A stretch of DNA of 64,000 bases from VRUE01 sp036403515 (GTDB lineage Bacteria; Actinomycetota; Thermoleophilia; Solirubrobacterales; 70-9): the NCBI GenBank assembly GCA_036403515.1, contig DASWQV010000034.1, positions 124,001 through 188,000 on the forward strand, in the 5' to 3' direction. Every line of letters begins with the position of its first letter. Position 1 is the first letter of the stretch. Shown here one piece after another: positions 28,119 to 36,919 of the stretch. Under the pieces are notes generated by a model. The model did not search any database and had not been told where the DNA came from. It was given only the letters and a program-made list of their open reading frames with translations. A program made the position numbers and the translations under genes.

Positions 28119-28570
28119 GGTTGGGGCGAGCGGTATGCCGCGATGATCTGGCCGGCCGCGATTATTGGGTCGACGTGTTCCCAGATCCGGAGGACATTCC
28201 AATCAGCAGCCTCAAGTGCTTTCTGCTGCTTCTCATCCCGTCGCTGATTCCCTTCGATCTTAGGCCCCCAATAGGCGGGGTTGGTTTTCGGGATGTGGCC
28301 GTGCTGGGGACAGCCGTGCCAGAAGCATCCGTCAATGAAGACGGCAAGGCGCCGGGCCGTGAAAACGATGTCCGGTCGTGCCCTGCGACCGCCCGTGCTA
28401 ATTGGGAGATCGACGCGAAATCGAAGCCCCGCTCGATGCAAGAGAGACCGGATCTGACGCTCGGGACCCGTGTCTCGGCGGCGGTTCGCACGCATGTTGT
28501 TGCTCCGGGCTTGGGAGCTCGCGCGCGGTGCCGGAGGGATTTTCGTATCGCTTCTGTGCGCCGATGTCAT
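28115..28570 (-). CDS. vsr: Very short patch repair endonuclease (Vsr)
   Basis: This 151-aa Vsr-family protein shows NMRANRRRDTGPE, RPDIVFTARRLAVFIDG, CFWHGCP and KTNPAYWGPKI. The catalytic Asp (RPDIVF) and the zinc-binding Cys/His residues are present. Vsr nicks next to T:G mismatches that arise when 5-methylcytosine deaminates, so it limits the mutagenic cost of the nearby methyltransferase. It converges on the endonuclease gene with a 4-base overlap. The start could also be Met26, nearer the conserved core. Confidence 0.93.
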   Translation of the reverse strand: MTSAHRSDTKIPPAPRASSQARSNNMRANRRRDTGPERQIRSLLHRAGLRFRVDLPISTGGRRARPDIVFTARRLAVFIDGCFWHGCPQHGHIPKTNPAYWGPKIEGNQRRDEKQQKALEAADWNVLRIWEHVDPIIAAGQIIAAYRSPQP

Positions 28571-28787
28571 GGCAATCCGTGGGCCAGTTTGGCCACGCGA
28601 TTCGAAGCTATCGCAGACGGTTCGGCGCAGCTAGTATGGCTATGTGGGGGGCAAAGCGATGGCCCCTCCTGGGGCAAGAAATGGGGCAAGGTGCCCCACA
28701 GATTCCAGCCGATCTCCACGTAGTTCGATCTTGCGAATTTGGCTTGAAACCTAGCTCCACGTAGTCCGGCCGATCCAGCGGATCAAT
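28571..28787. other. Right end of the element: repeat-bearing att flank
   Basis: No gene was found. It contains GGGGCAAG words (28672, 28684) resembling a pair at 23481-23500, a duplicated CTCCACGTAGT (28715 and 28755 areas) and GAATTTGGCTTG (28735-28746). These look like recombinase arm sites or the decayed 3' end of an integrase gene. Confidence 0.45.
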
Positions 28788-28830
28788 CTCATAACCCGAA
28801 GGTCGCAGGTTCGAATCCTGCCCCCGCTAT
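28788..28830. repeat. attR: 43-bp direct repeat, right copy
   Basis: It is identical to 5675-5717, that is, the 3' half of tRNA-fMet without the 5' half. It marks the right boundary of the 23-kb insertion. Confidence 0.9.
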
Positions 28831-29305
28831 AGGACGGAAACTGGCATCGGTGGCTTGGAGCCGGAGCGCGATTCGGTCGGTCCTCCCGAGTTCATCGAGG
28901 GCGATGGAATCGTCCAGGAGACGTGCGAAGACATCCTCATGAGGCCTGACCGCGTCGGAGGAGGGCGTGCAGGAGCCGGGGCCGTACACCGAGGTTGCGG
29001 ACACTTGTCCTCGCGGCAGTCGAGCACCCGCCGCTCCAGGTCCAGGAAGACGTGGGCGAGGTCAGGGTGGTGACCTGGGCCATCCGCGCGGCCCTTTGTC
29101 AGCCGCCGGCCGCGGCCCGGTGGGCCTTACAACGAGATACAGCGCGTGGTGATCGCCCGCTCGATGGCCGGTGAGGTCTTCGACAAGATCGGAATAGCTG
29201 TCCAGTTTGGTCGGAACTCGGCTTGGAAACTGGGAAGGTGGGTCGAAATTTTAAGTAAACGGTCGGCAGGGCCGACATCCCTTCTGGATCCCCAGATAGG
29301 AGCGT
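28831..29305. other. Gene-free chromosomal interval right of the element
   Basis: Short frames on both strands show no recognisable domain or consistent codon pattern. It is probably decayed DNA between attR and the glycan locus. A GCGGCCGC-GCATAC-GCGGCCGC hairpin lies just inside the next gene, near 29338-29359. Confidence 0.45.
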
Positions 29306-31864
29306 TTGACCGTTCTTTCGACCCAATCATCGATTTTGCGGCCGCGCATACGCGGCCGCTCCATCCTGCTTGCAGACGAGAAGCTTCACGTGCGGGGGGT
29401 CACCTACGGCACCTTCCGCTGCGAGGAGGGGTCGTCTTTCCCTGCCCCAGCGCGCGTGCGCGAGGACTTCGCGGCGATGGCGGCGGCGGGGATCAACTCC
29501 CTACGCACCTACGTGCCGCCACCCGCGTGGCTGCTTGACGCCGCCCTCGAGCACGGCCTCCGGGTGATGGTCGGCTTCGCCTGGGAGCAGCACGTCGCCT
29601 TCCTCGACGACCCCGAGCGCCGGCGCCGGATCGCCGCCCGGCTTGGAGACGAAGTGCGCGCCTGCGAGCGCCACCCGGCGATCCTTTGCTACTCGATCGG
29701 CAATGAGATCCCGGCACCGATCGTCCGCTGGCACGGCAAGCGGCCGGTCGAGCGCTTCCTCGAGCGGCTCTGCTGGGAGGCGAAGCTGGCCGACCCGGAG
29801 GGCCTCGTCACCTACGTCAACTACCCCTCGACCGAGTACCTCGAGCTTCCCTTCCTCGACGTCGCCGCCTTCAACGTCTTCCTCGAGCGGGAGCGCACCT
29901 TCGAGTCGTACCTGGCGCGGCTGCAGAACCTCTCCGGCGACCGGCCGCTGCTGATCACGGAGCTTGGGATCGACAGCCGCCGCAACGGCCTCGAGAAGCA
30001 GGCGCAGGCGATCGAGTGGCAGGTCCGCCAAGCTTTCGCCGCCGGCGCCGCCGGCACCTTCGTCTTCGCCTGGACCGACGAGTGGCACCGCGGCGGCCAC
30101 GAGGTCGAGGACTGGGATTTCGGGCTCGTCGACCGCGAGCGGCAGCCAAAGCCGGCGCTGGCGGCCGCCGGCCGCGCCTACGCCGGCGTGCCCTTCAGGC
30201 CGAGTGGCCCCTGGCCCGCGGTCTCGGTGGTCGTCTGCACTCATAACGGCGAGGCCACCCTCGGCGAGTGCCTGGCGCGCCTCGCCACCCTCACCTACCC
30301 CGACTACGAGACGATCGTCGTCAACGACGGCTCCAGCGCGGCCTGCGCGGCGATCGCCCGCGCCCATGGCGCGATCCTGGTCGAGACCGAGCACCGTGGC
30401 CTCGGCCACGCCCGCAACCGCGGGATCGAGGTGGCGCGGGGGGAGATCGTCGCCTTCCTCGACGACGACGCCTACCCCGATGCCGACTGGCTCCACTACG
30501 TCGCTGCCCTGCTGCGCGCCGACGGCCACGCCGGTGTCGGCGGCCCCAACATCCCGCCCGAGGACGACGGCTTCCTCGCCGAATGCGTCGCCGCCGCGCC
30601 GGGCGGTCCGATCCACGTCCTCGTCTCCGACCGCGAGGCAGAGCACGTGCCCGGTTGCAACATGGCCTTCCGCAAGGACGTACTGGAAGCGGTCGGCAAC
30701 TTCGACGAGCGCTTCCTCGCCGCCGGCGACGACGTCGACGTCTGCTGGCGGCTGCAGAAGGCGGGCCGGACACTCGGCTTCAGCGCCGGCGCCGTCGTCA
30801 TGCACCGCCGCCGCGACTCGATCCGCCGCTACCTGCGCCAGCAGTTCGGCTACGGCAAGGCCGAGGCGCTGCTGGAGCGCAAGTGGCCGACCCACTACAA
30901 CCGGGTCGGCGCCTCGCGCTGGTCGGGGCGGATCTACGAGGGGCCCTCGACGCAGACGCCGCGGCGGCGGGCGATGGTCCGCTACGGGACCTGGGGCAGC
31001 GGCCTCTTCCAATCGATCTACGAGCCGCCGCGGGTCCTGGCCGGGGCCCTGCAGGCACCGGAGGGGCTGCTGCTCGTCGGTCTGCTCGGGGAGCTGTCCC
31101 TCCTCGGCCTGCTCTGGCGACCGCTGCTGGCGGCGGCGCCGCTCTTCCTGGCGGCGCTCGCCTGGATCCTCGCGGTGGCGATCTCGAACGGCTGGCGAGC
31201 CCACCACGCGGTGCCGGGAAGGACGCCGGCGCAGACGCTGAAGCGACGGGCAGTCACCTCGCTGCTATTCCTACTACAGCCCTTCGTGCGCCTGGCGGGG
31301 CGGCTTCGCCACGGGCTCTCGCCCTGGCGTCGTCGGGTGCGCACCCGACCGACCCTGCCCTGGCCGCGCACGGTCGAGATCTGGAGCGAAAGCTGGCGCG
31401 ACCCATCGGCCTGGGTCGAGCAGCTGCAGGACGGGCTCGCCGCCGCCGGCGGCTTCGTCCGCAGCGGCGGCCCCTTCGATCGCTGGGATCTCGACCTGCG
31501 GGTCGGCGCCCTCGGCGGGGTGAAGATCCGCACCGCGGTCGAGGAGCACGGCAACGGCAGGCAGTTGCTGCGAGCGCGGATCTGGCCGCGCACGACCGCT
31601 CCGGGACGGGTGGCGATTCTGATCCTCGTCTTCTTCTCGCTCCTCGCCTTCCAGCAGGCGCAGCCGGCGGTCGCGGGCGCGATCGCGCTGGCGGCGGCGC
31701 TGGCGGTCGTCCTCGGCCTGGAGGGGATCGCGACGGCGACGCGGCTGGCCCTGGCCGAGCTGGACCAGCTCAGCAGCCGCGGCGAGGCAGCGGCCACGGC
31801 GCCGCGAAGCGACGAGCAGGCCGCCTTCCCGCGCTGGCTGCTCGATGCCGAGGTGCGCCGATGA
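29306..31864 (+). CDS. Glycoside hydrolase (GH2-like) - GT2 glycosyltransferase fusion, membrane protein
   Basis: The 852-aa protein joins two activities. Residues about 20-300 form a TIM barrel of the GH2 type with acid/base GNEIPAP and nucleophile ITELGID. Residues about 310-540 form a GT-A domain with VVNDGSS, the metal-binding FLDDDAYPDADW and VPGCNMAFRK. Several hydrophobic segments follow (LLLVGLLGELSLLGLLW, VAILILVFFSLLAFQQ, ALAAALAVVLGLEGI), so it is anchored in the membrane. TTG 29306 with a close AGGAG is used; an internal GTG near 29391 is possible. Its stop overlaps the ABC exporter start (ATGA). Hydrolase and transferase in one chain suggest trimming and extension of the same surface glycan. 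Confidence 0.85.
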   Translation: MTVLSTQSSILRPRIRGRSILLADEKLHVRGVTYGTFRCEEGSSFPAPARVREDFAAMAAAGINSLRTYVPPPAWLLDAALEHGLRVMVGFAWEQHVAFLDDPERRRRIAARLGDEVRACERHPAILCYSIGNEIPAPIVRWHGKRPVERFLERLCWEAKLADPEGLVTYVNYPSTEYLELPFLDVAAFNVFLERERTFESYLARLQNLSGDRPLLITELGIDSRRNGLEKQAQAIEWQVRQAFAAGAAGTFVFAWTDEWHRGGHEVEDWDFGLVDRERQPKPALAAAGRAYAGVPFRPSGPWPAVSVVVCTHNGEATLGECLARLATLTYPDYETIVVNDGSSAACAAIARAHGAILVETEHRGLGHARNRGIEVARGEIVAFLDDDAYPDADWLHYVAALLRADGHAGVGGPNIPPEDDGFLAECVAAAPGGPIHVLVSDREAEHVPGCNMAFRKDVLEAVGNFDERFLAAGDDVDVCWRLQKAGRTLGFSAGAVVMHRRRDSIRRYLRQQFGYGKAEALLERKWPTHYNRVGASRWSGRIYEGPSTQTPRRRAMVRYGTWGSGLFQSIYEPPRVLAGALQAPEGLLLVGLLGELSLLGLLWRPLLAAAPLFLAALAWILAVAISNGWRAHHAVPGRTPAQTLKRRAVTSLLFLLQPFVRLAGRLRHGLSPWRRRVRTRPTLPWPRTVEIWSESWRDPSAWVEQLQDGLAAAGGFVRSGGPFDRWDLDLRVGALGGVKIRTAVEEHGNGRQLLRARIWPRTTAPGRVAILILVFFSLLAFQQAQPAVAGAIALAAALAVVLGLEGIATATRLALAELDQLSSRGEAAATAPRSDEQAAFPRWLLDAEVRR

Positions 31865-33732
31865 GGTGGCTCCCGACCAGGCTGCGGCGCGCGAAGCCCA
31901 AGCCGGAGGAGGAGAAGCCGAGCGCTTGGGCGCTGTGGAAGGCGCTGCCCCGGACCAAGCCCTATCTGCGGCCCTACCGCAAGACCCTGCTGGCGGTGCT
32001 GGGGCTGACGATCCTCACCGCCGTCTTCGGCCTCGCCGAGCCGTGGCCGCTGGCGATCATCCTCACCAACGTGCTCCAGGCCCAGGAAGCCAGCGGCATC
32101 ATCCGCTTCGTCTTCGGCCCCGACCCGACGGTCTGGGTGATCCTGGTGACGATGGTGCTGGCCCGGTTCTTGATCACCGCGGTCGGCAACGGCTTCACCG
32201 TGCTGAACCACTATCTCGGCTCGAAGATGGAGCAGAACATGGTCCTGGACCTGCGCAGCGACCTCTTCGCCCACGTCCAACGGCTCTCCCTGACCTTCCA
32301 CGACGAGCGCAAGACCGGGGCGCTGATGAGCCAGATCAACAACCAGGCAGCAGCCGTCGGGAACATCGTCATGGTGGTGCCGCCGATCGCCGAATCGGCC
32401 CTGACCCTGGTCGGGATGCTGATCATCGCGACGCTGATCGACTGGCAGCTGGCGCTGCTCTCGCTGATCATCATCCCCTTGCTCTATTGGTCCTTCGGGC
32501 TCTATGGCCGACGGATCGTGCCCCGCCTGCAGCGGGTGCAGTCGCTCGAGTGGCAGTCGCTCTCGATCGTCCACGAGGCGATGTCGATGCTGCGGGTGAT
32601 CGTCACCTTCGGGCGCGAGGACTACGAGCACCAGCGCTTCCGCGAGCAGGGCCAGACCGCGGTCGACGAACGGGTGAAGCTGACCGTCAGCCAGAGCCTC
32701 TACACGCTCGGCGTGCAGACGACGACGGTGGCTGGGACCAGCATCGTCCTCGGCGTCGGCGCTTGGCACGTGTTGGAGGGAAAGATCTCGCTCGGCGAGC
32801 TGATCGTGATGATGACCTACATCGGCTCGGTCTACCAGCCGCTGGAACAGCTAAGCCTCACCGTCGGCACGGTCCACGAGCAGCTGGTTCAGTTCAACTC
32901 CTCGCTCGACCTGCTCGACACCGACCCCGAGGTGACCGAGAAGGAGGACGCGGTCGCGCTGGGGCGGGCGCAGGGGCGGGTCACCGCGCAGGGGCTCGGC
33001 TTCGCCTACCGGGGGCGCAGGGAAACGCTTTCCGGCATCTCCTTTCATGCCCGGCCGGGGGAACGCGTCGCGATAGTCGGCCACACCGGCGCCGGCAAGA
33101 GCACCCTGATGAGCCTCCTGATCCGGTTCTACGACCCGCAGGCGGGACGGATCGAACTCGACGGTGTGGACCTGCGCGACCTCGAGCTGCAGTCGCTGCG
33201 CGACCAGATCAGCGTCGTCCTCCAGGAGCCGCTGCTGTTCTCGGGGACGATCGAAGAGAACATCCGTTACGGCAAGCTCGAGGCGAGCCGGGAGGACGTG
33301 CGCGAGGCCGCCAGGGCCGCCAACGCCCATGAGTTCATAAGCGGCCTGCCCGACGGCTACGCGACGATGCTGGGCGAGCGCGGCGCCCAGGTCTCCGGCG
33401 GCGAGCGCCAGCGCATCTGCGTCGCCCGCGCCTTTCTCAAGGATGCGCCGATCCTGATCCTCGACGAGCCCACCTCCTCGATCGACTCGAAGACGGAGCG
33501 GGTGATCCTCGATGCGCTCGACGACCTGATGGTGGGCCGGACCTCGTTCATGATCGCCCACCGGCTCTCGACCGTCCGCCACGCCGACCAGATCCTCGTC
33601 CTCAGCGAGGGCAGGATCGCCGAACGCGGCACCCACGAGGACCTGGTCGCCGCCGGCGGGATCTACGAGCAGCTGCACGAGGCGCAGACGCGCGAGCGCA
33701 GGAAACGGCAACCGGTCGAGCAGACGGCATGA
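31861..33732 (+). CDS. ABC exporter (fused membrane and ATPase domains)
   Basis: ATG 31861 gives 623 aa. About six transmembrane helices fill residues 40-330. The nucleotide-binding domain has Walker A GHTGAGKST (about 408), Q-loop VVLQEPLLF, signature VSGGERQRI, Walker B ILILDEP and H-loop IAHR. This is the half-transporter exporter architecture of the MsbA/lipid-flippase type, working as a dimer in the inner membrane. Placed inside a glycosyltransferase operon, it probably flips or exports a lipid-linked glycan or one of its precursors. It overlaps both neighbours by four bases. Confidence 0.93.
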   Translation: MRWLPTRLRRAKPKPEEEKPSAWALWKALPRTKPYLRPYRKTLLAVLGLTILTAVFGLAEPWPLAIILTNVLQAQEASGIIRFVFGPDPTVWVILVTMVLARFLITAVGNGFTVLNHYLGSKMEQNMVLDLRSDLFAHVQRLSLTFHDERKTGALMSQINNQAAAVGNIVMVVPPIAESALTLVGMLIIATLIDWQLALLSLIIIPLLYWSFGLYGRRIVPRLQRVQSLEWQSLSIVHEAMSMLRVIVTFGREDYEHQRFREQGQTAVDERVKLTVSQSLYTLGVQTTTVAGTSIVLGVGAWHVLEGKISLGELIVMMTYIGSVYQPLEQLSLTVGTVHEQLVQFNSSLDLLDTDPEVTEKEDAVALGRAQGRVTAQGLGFAYRGRRETLSGISFHARPGERVAIVGHTGAGKSTLMSLLIRFYDPQAGRIELDGVDLRDLELQSLRDQISVVLQEPLLFSGTIEENIRYGKLEASREDVREAARAANAHEFISGLPDGYATMLGERGAQVSGGERQRICVARAFLKDAPILILDEPTSSIDSKTERVILDALDDLMVGRTSFMIAHRLSTVRHADQILVLSEGRIAERGTHEDLVAAGGIYEQLHEAQTRERRKRQPVEQTA

Positions 33733-36185
33733 ACGCGCCGGCGCAGGAGCAGCGGCCCAGGGTCGTGGTGCTCGGGATGATGAGCAAGATGCCGGTGGCC
33801 GGCGTCGTCTGGCAGAACCTCCATTACCTGCTCGGCTTCGAGCGGCTCGGCTACGAGGCCTACTACGTCGAGGCGCACGGGCGAACCCCGTCGATGCTGA
33901 TGGGCAAGGGCGAGACCGACGCCTCCGGCCGCGCCGCCGCCTTCATCGCGACGATCATGCGCCGCTACGGCCTCAGCGATCGCTGGGCCTTCCGCGCCCT
34001 GCACGGCGACGGCCGCTGCTTCGGCATGACCGAGGGTCGTCTGCGGCGGCTGCTCGGCTCAGCGGAGCTGATCGTCAACCTCCACGGCGGCACCAAGCCG
34101 CTGCCGGAGCTGAGCGCGACCGATCGCCTCGTCTACCTGGAGACCGACCCGGTGCAGCTGCAGCTGGAGTTGGCGGAGGGACACCAGGAGTCCTGCGCGT
34201 TCCTCGAGGCTCACGCCGCCTTCTTCACCTTCGCCGAGAACTATGGGCAGGAGGACTGCCTGCTGCCGGTCTCCGACCGCTTCCGCTTCGAGACGACGCG
34301 GCAGCCCGTCTTCCCGGATCTCTGGCAGACGGCGGCGGCGCCGGCCCACGACCGCCTGACGACGATCGGCAACTGGAGCCAGCCCTGGCGCGATGTCTCG
34401 ATGGACGGCTCGGTGTACACCTGGAGCAAGGACGAGGAGTTCAAGAAGCTGCTCGACCTGCCACAGCGGGTCGGTCCGCGCTTCGAGCTCGCCCTCAGCT
34501 CATATGAGGACTCCGACCGCGAGCTGCTCGAGGGGCACGGCTGGCGGGTAAGTCCGGCGATGTCCTTCTCTACCGACCTCATCGCCTACCGTGACTTCAT
34601 CGCCGCCTCGGCCGGCGAGTTCACCGTCGCCAAGGACCAGAACGTCCGCTTCAGGACCGGCTGGTTCAGCGACCGCAGCGCTACCTACCTCGCCTCCGGG
34701 CGGCCGGTGATCACCCAGGACACGGGCTTCGGCCACGCCCTGCCCACCGGCGAGGGCCTGTTCGCCTTCTCGAGCGCGGAGGAGGTCGCCGAGGCGGTCG
34801 CGCGGATCGACCGCGAGCCGGAGCGGCACCGGCGAGCGGCGCGCGAGCTCGCGCGCGAGCACTTCGCTCCCGAGGTGGTGCTGGGAGAGTTGCTGGGCCA
34901 CCTGGGGATGCGGGTCCCCGGGCGCCGCGGCGAGGTCCCCCGCGGCCCCTTCCCCTACGGGATGTCGCTGGCTCCGCTCTCGCGCCGGCCGACCCGCCTC
35001 TCGGAGGAGACGCTGGCGACGATCGCGGCAACGCCCACGCCGCCCGCCGTGGCCGAGGCACCCGAGCCCGCTGCCAGCATCGTCGTCGTTTCCTTCAACA
35101 GCCTTCCCCTCACCCGACTCTGCCTGGAGACGGTGCTGGCGAACAGCGACGGGCCGTTCGAGCTGATCGTCGTCGACAACGCGTCCGCCGACGGCAGCCG
35201 CGGGTACCTCGAGGGGCTGGCCGGGCGCGACGCCCGGGTCAGCCTGCTCGTCAACGAGGAGAACGCCGGCTTCCCGGCTGCCTGCAACCAGGGCCTGGCG
35301 GTGGCGCGGGGTGAGCCCCTCGTCCTTCTCAACAGCGACACGATCGTGGCGCCGGGGTGGCTCTCCCAGCTCGGTTCCCACCTCGACGGCGAGGCTGACC
35401 TCGTCGGCCCGGTAACCAACCGGATCGGCAACGAGGCCGAGGTGCCGGTCACCTATGAGACCTACGGCGACTTCCTCCGCGAAGCGGGCGCCCGCGCCCG
35501 CAGCCGCCGGGGAGAGGCGATCGAGATCTCGACGCTGACGATGTTCTGCCTGGCGATGCGGCGCGGCGCCTGGGAGCAGATCGGCCCGCTCGATGAGTCC
35601 TTCGGAGTGGGGACCCTGGAGGACGACGACTACTCGCTGCGGGCGCGCCGCGCCGGCCTGCGGCTGCTCTGCGCCGAGGACGTGCTCGTCCACCACTTCG
35701 GCGAGGGCTCCTTCGGCAAGCTCTTCAAGGATGGCGAGTACAGCCGCCTGCTCGCCCGCAACCGCCGCCGGTTCGAGCAGAAATGGGGCGAGGCCTGGCA
35801 TCCCTACGGACGCCGGCAGAGCCCAGAGTACGCGGAGCTGGTCGCCGGCATTCGCGGAACCCTGCGGAGGGCGCTGCCGGCCGGCTCGACCGTGCTGGTG
35901 GTCAGCAAGGGCGACGAGCGCCTGCTCGAGACCGACGAGCTGCAGGCGTGGCATTTCCCCCGCCTCCCCGACGGCAGCTGGCCCGGCCACCACCCGGCCG
36001 ACGGCGCCGAGGTCCTCGCCGGCCTGGAAGAGCTGTACGCGCAGGGAGCCGAGTACATCGTCTTCCCGGCGCCGATGCTGTGGTGGCTCGAGTTCTACGA
36101 GGAGCTGGGCCGGCGGCTCGACGGAAGCGCCGTCCTGCGCGATGACGGCTGCGCGATCTACTCCCTGGCCCCGGTGGCGCGGTGA
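33729..36185 (+). CDS. Fusion: CgeB-like glycosyltransferase domain + GT2 + recurring C-terminal domain
   Basis: The 818-aa protein has three parts. Residues about 10-400 resemble the CgeB-like GT-B domain repeated in three later genes (GWFSDRSATYLASGRPVIT). Residues about 450-690 are a GT2 domain (IVVVSFNS, VDNASADGS, LLNSDTIV, LEDDDYSLRARRAG). The last ~115 residues (VLVVSKGDERLLE ... AWHFP ... MLWWLEFYEEL) are an unrecognised domain that also occurs in the next gene and at the N terminus of the protein at 44590-47229. It probably adds sugars to the exported glycan. ATGA and GTGA overlaps link it to both neighbours. Confidence 0.85.
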   Translation: MNAPAQEQRPRVVVLGMMSKMPVAGVVWQNLHYLLGFERLGYEAYYVEAHGRTPSMLMGKGETDASGRAAAFIATIMRRYGLSDRWAFRALHGDGRCFGMTEGRLRRLLGSAELIVNLHGGTKPLPELSATDRLVYLETDPVQLQLELAEGHQESCAFLEAHAAFFTFAENYGQEDCLLPVSDRFRFETTRQPVFPDLWQTAAAPAHDRLTTIGNWSQPWRDVSMDGSVYTWSKDEEFKKLLDLPQRVGPRFELALSSYEDSDRELLEGHGWRVSPAMSFSTDLIAYRDFIAASAGEFTVAKDQNVRFRTGWFSDRSATYLASGRPVITQDTGFGHALPTGEGLFAFSSAEEVAEAVARIDREPERHRRAARELAREHFAPEVVLGELLGHLGMRVPGRRGEVPRGPFPYGMSLAPLSRRPTRLSEETLATIAATPTPPAVAEAPEPAASIVVVSFNSLPLTRLCLETVLANSDGPFELIVVDNASADGSRGYLEGLAGRDARVSLLVNEENAGFPAACNQGLAVARGEPLVLLNSDTIVAPGWLSQLGSHLDGEADLVGPVTNRIGNEAEVPVTYETYGDFLREAGARARSRRGEAIEISTLTMFCLAMRRGAWEQIGPLDESFGVGTLEDDDYSLRARRAGLRLLCAEDVLVHHFGEGSFGKLFKDGEYSRLLARNRRRFEQKWGEAWHPYGRRQSPEYAELVAGIRGTLRRALPAGSTVLVVSKGDERLLETDELQAWHFPRLPDGSWPGHHPADGAEVLAGLEELYAQGAEYIVFPAPMLWWLEFYEELGRRLDGSAVLRDDGCAIYSLAPVAR

Positions 36186-36919
36186 GCATGAGCTGGGAGC
36201 GCCGATACCGCGATCAGGTCGTCCGGGTGCGGGCGCAGGTCCGGGCGACCGTGCCCGAGGGCAGCCGGGTGCTGGTGATGACCCGCGGCGACGAGTCGCT
36301 GCTGCGGCTCGGGCGGCGCGATGGCGAGCACTTCCCGCAGAGCCCGACCGGGCTCTACGCCGGCCACTATCCCGCCGACGGGGAGGAGGCCGCCGGCCAC
36401 CTGGCGGAGCTGCGGGCGGACGGTGCCGAGTACCTGGTGATCCCAGCCGAAGCGAGGTGGTGGCTCGAGCACTACCCCGAGCTGGCGGCGGCGCTGGAAA
36501 AGCACGGCGAGCTGCTTGCCAGCGATGCGGCGGCGGCCGAGATCTACGCGCTCTCGCCTAGGGGGCGGGGCTCGGATCAGTCCACCGCTGCCCTGGAAGC
36601 GGCGCGGATCGGGCCGGCGGTCAGCTCGCTACTGCGGGCGCTGCTGCCGGAGCGGGCGGGCGTCGTCCTGATCGGCCTCGGCGCCGAGGCGGTCGAGCTC
36701 GATGACCGGCCCTGCTGGCGGCTGCCATCGGAGCCGGTCGAGCCGGCGATCGCACAGGCCCGGGCCGCTTGCGGAGAGGGGGCGCGCTTCGTCGTCCTCC
36801 TCCATCCCGAGAGCCGAACCGAGGCGCTCGACGGGAGGTACCGACCGGCCTTCGCGGAGTCGATGAAGCTGATCTGCCGGCGGCGCCTGGCCGACGTCTT
36901 CGAGGTGGCGCATGGCTAG
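36182..36919 (+). CDS. Stand-alone copy of the recurring glycan-locus domain
   Basis: GTG 36182 (or ATG 36188) gives about 245 aa. Residues 1-125 match the recurring domain: VLVMTRGDESLLRLG, YAGHYPADGEEAAGHLAEL, GAEYLVIPAEARWWLEHY and AEIYALS. The second half (LLPERAGVVLIGLGAEAVEL ... GARFVVLLHPES) looks like a weaker second copy. There is no transmembrane segment and no known catalytic motif. It ends 8 bases inside the GT4 gene. Genes on both sides are glycosyltransferases, so an accessory or scaffold role in glycan assembly is likely, but the function is unknown. Confidence 0.75.
   Translation: MSMSWERRYRDQVVRVRAQVRATVPEGSRVLVMTRGDESLLRLGRRDGEHFPQSPTGLYAGHYPADGEEAAGHLAELRADGAEYLVIPAEARWWLEHYPELAAALEKHGELLASDAAAAEIYALSPRGRGSDQSTAALEAARIGPAVSSLLRALLPERAGVVLIGLGAEAVELDDRPCWRLPSEPVEPAIAQARAACGEGARFVVLLHPESRTEALDGRYRPAFAESMKLICRRRLADVFEVAHG

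Noticed and set aside
28789..29004. Minus-strand frame that ends in the same residues as the integrase
   Set aside because: The shared end is only the att core read in the same frame; the rest shows no domain.
29501..31207. Very long antisense frames opposite the glycan locus (568 codons here, others up to about 1150 in the forward shadow frames)
   Set aside because: They are by-products of GC-rich third positions in the real genes; products are Arg/Pro/Gly-rich with no domains.
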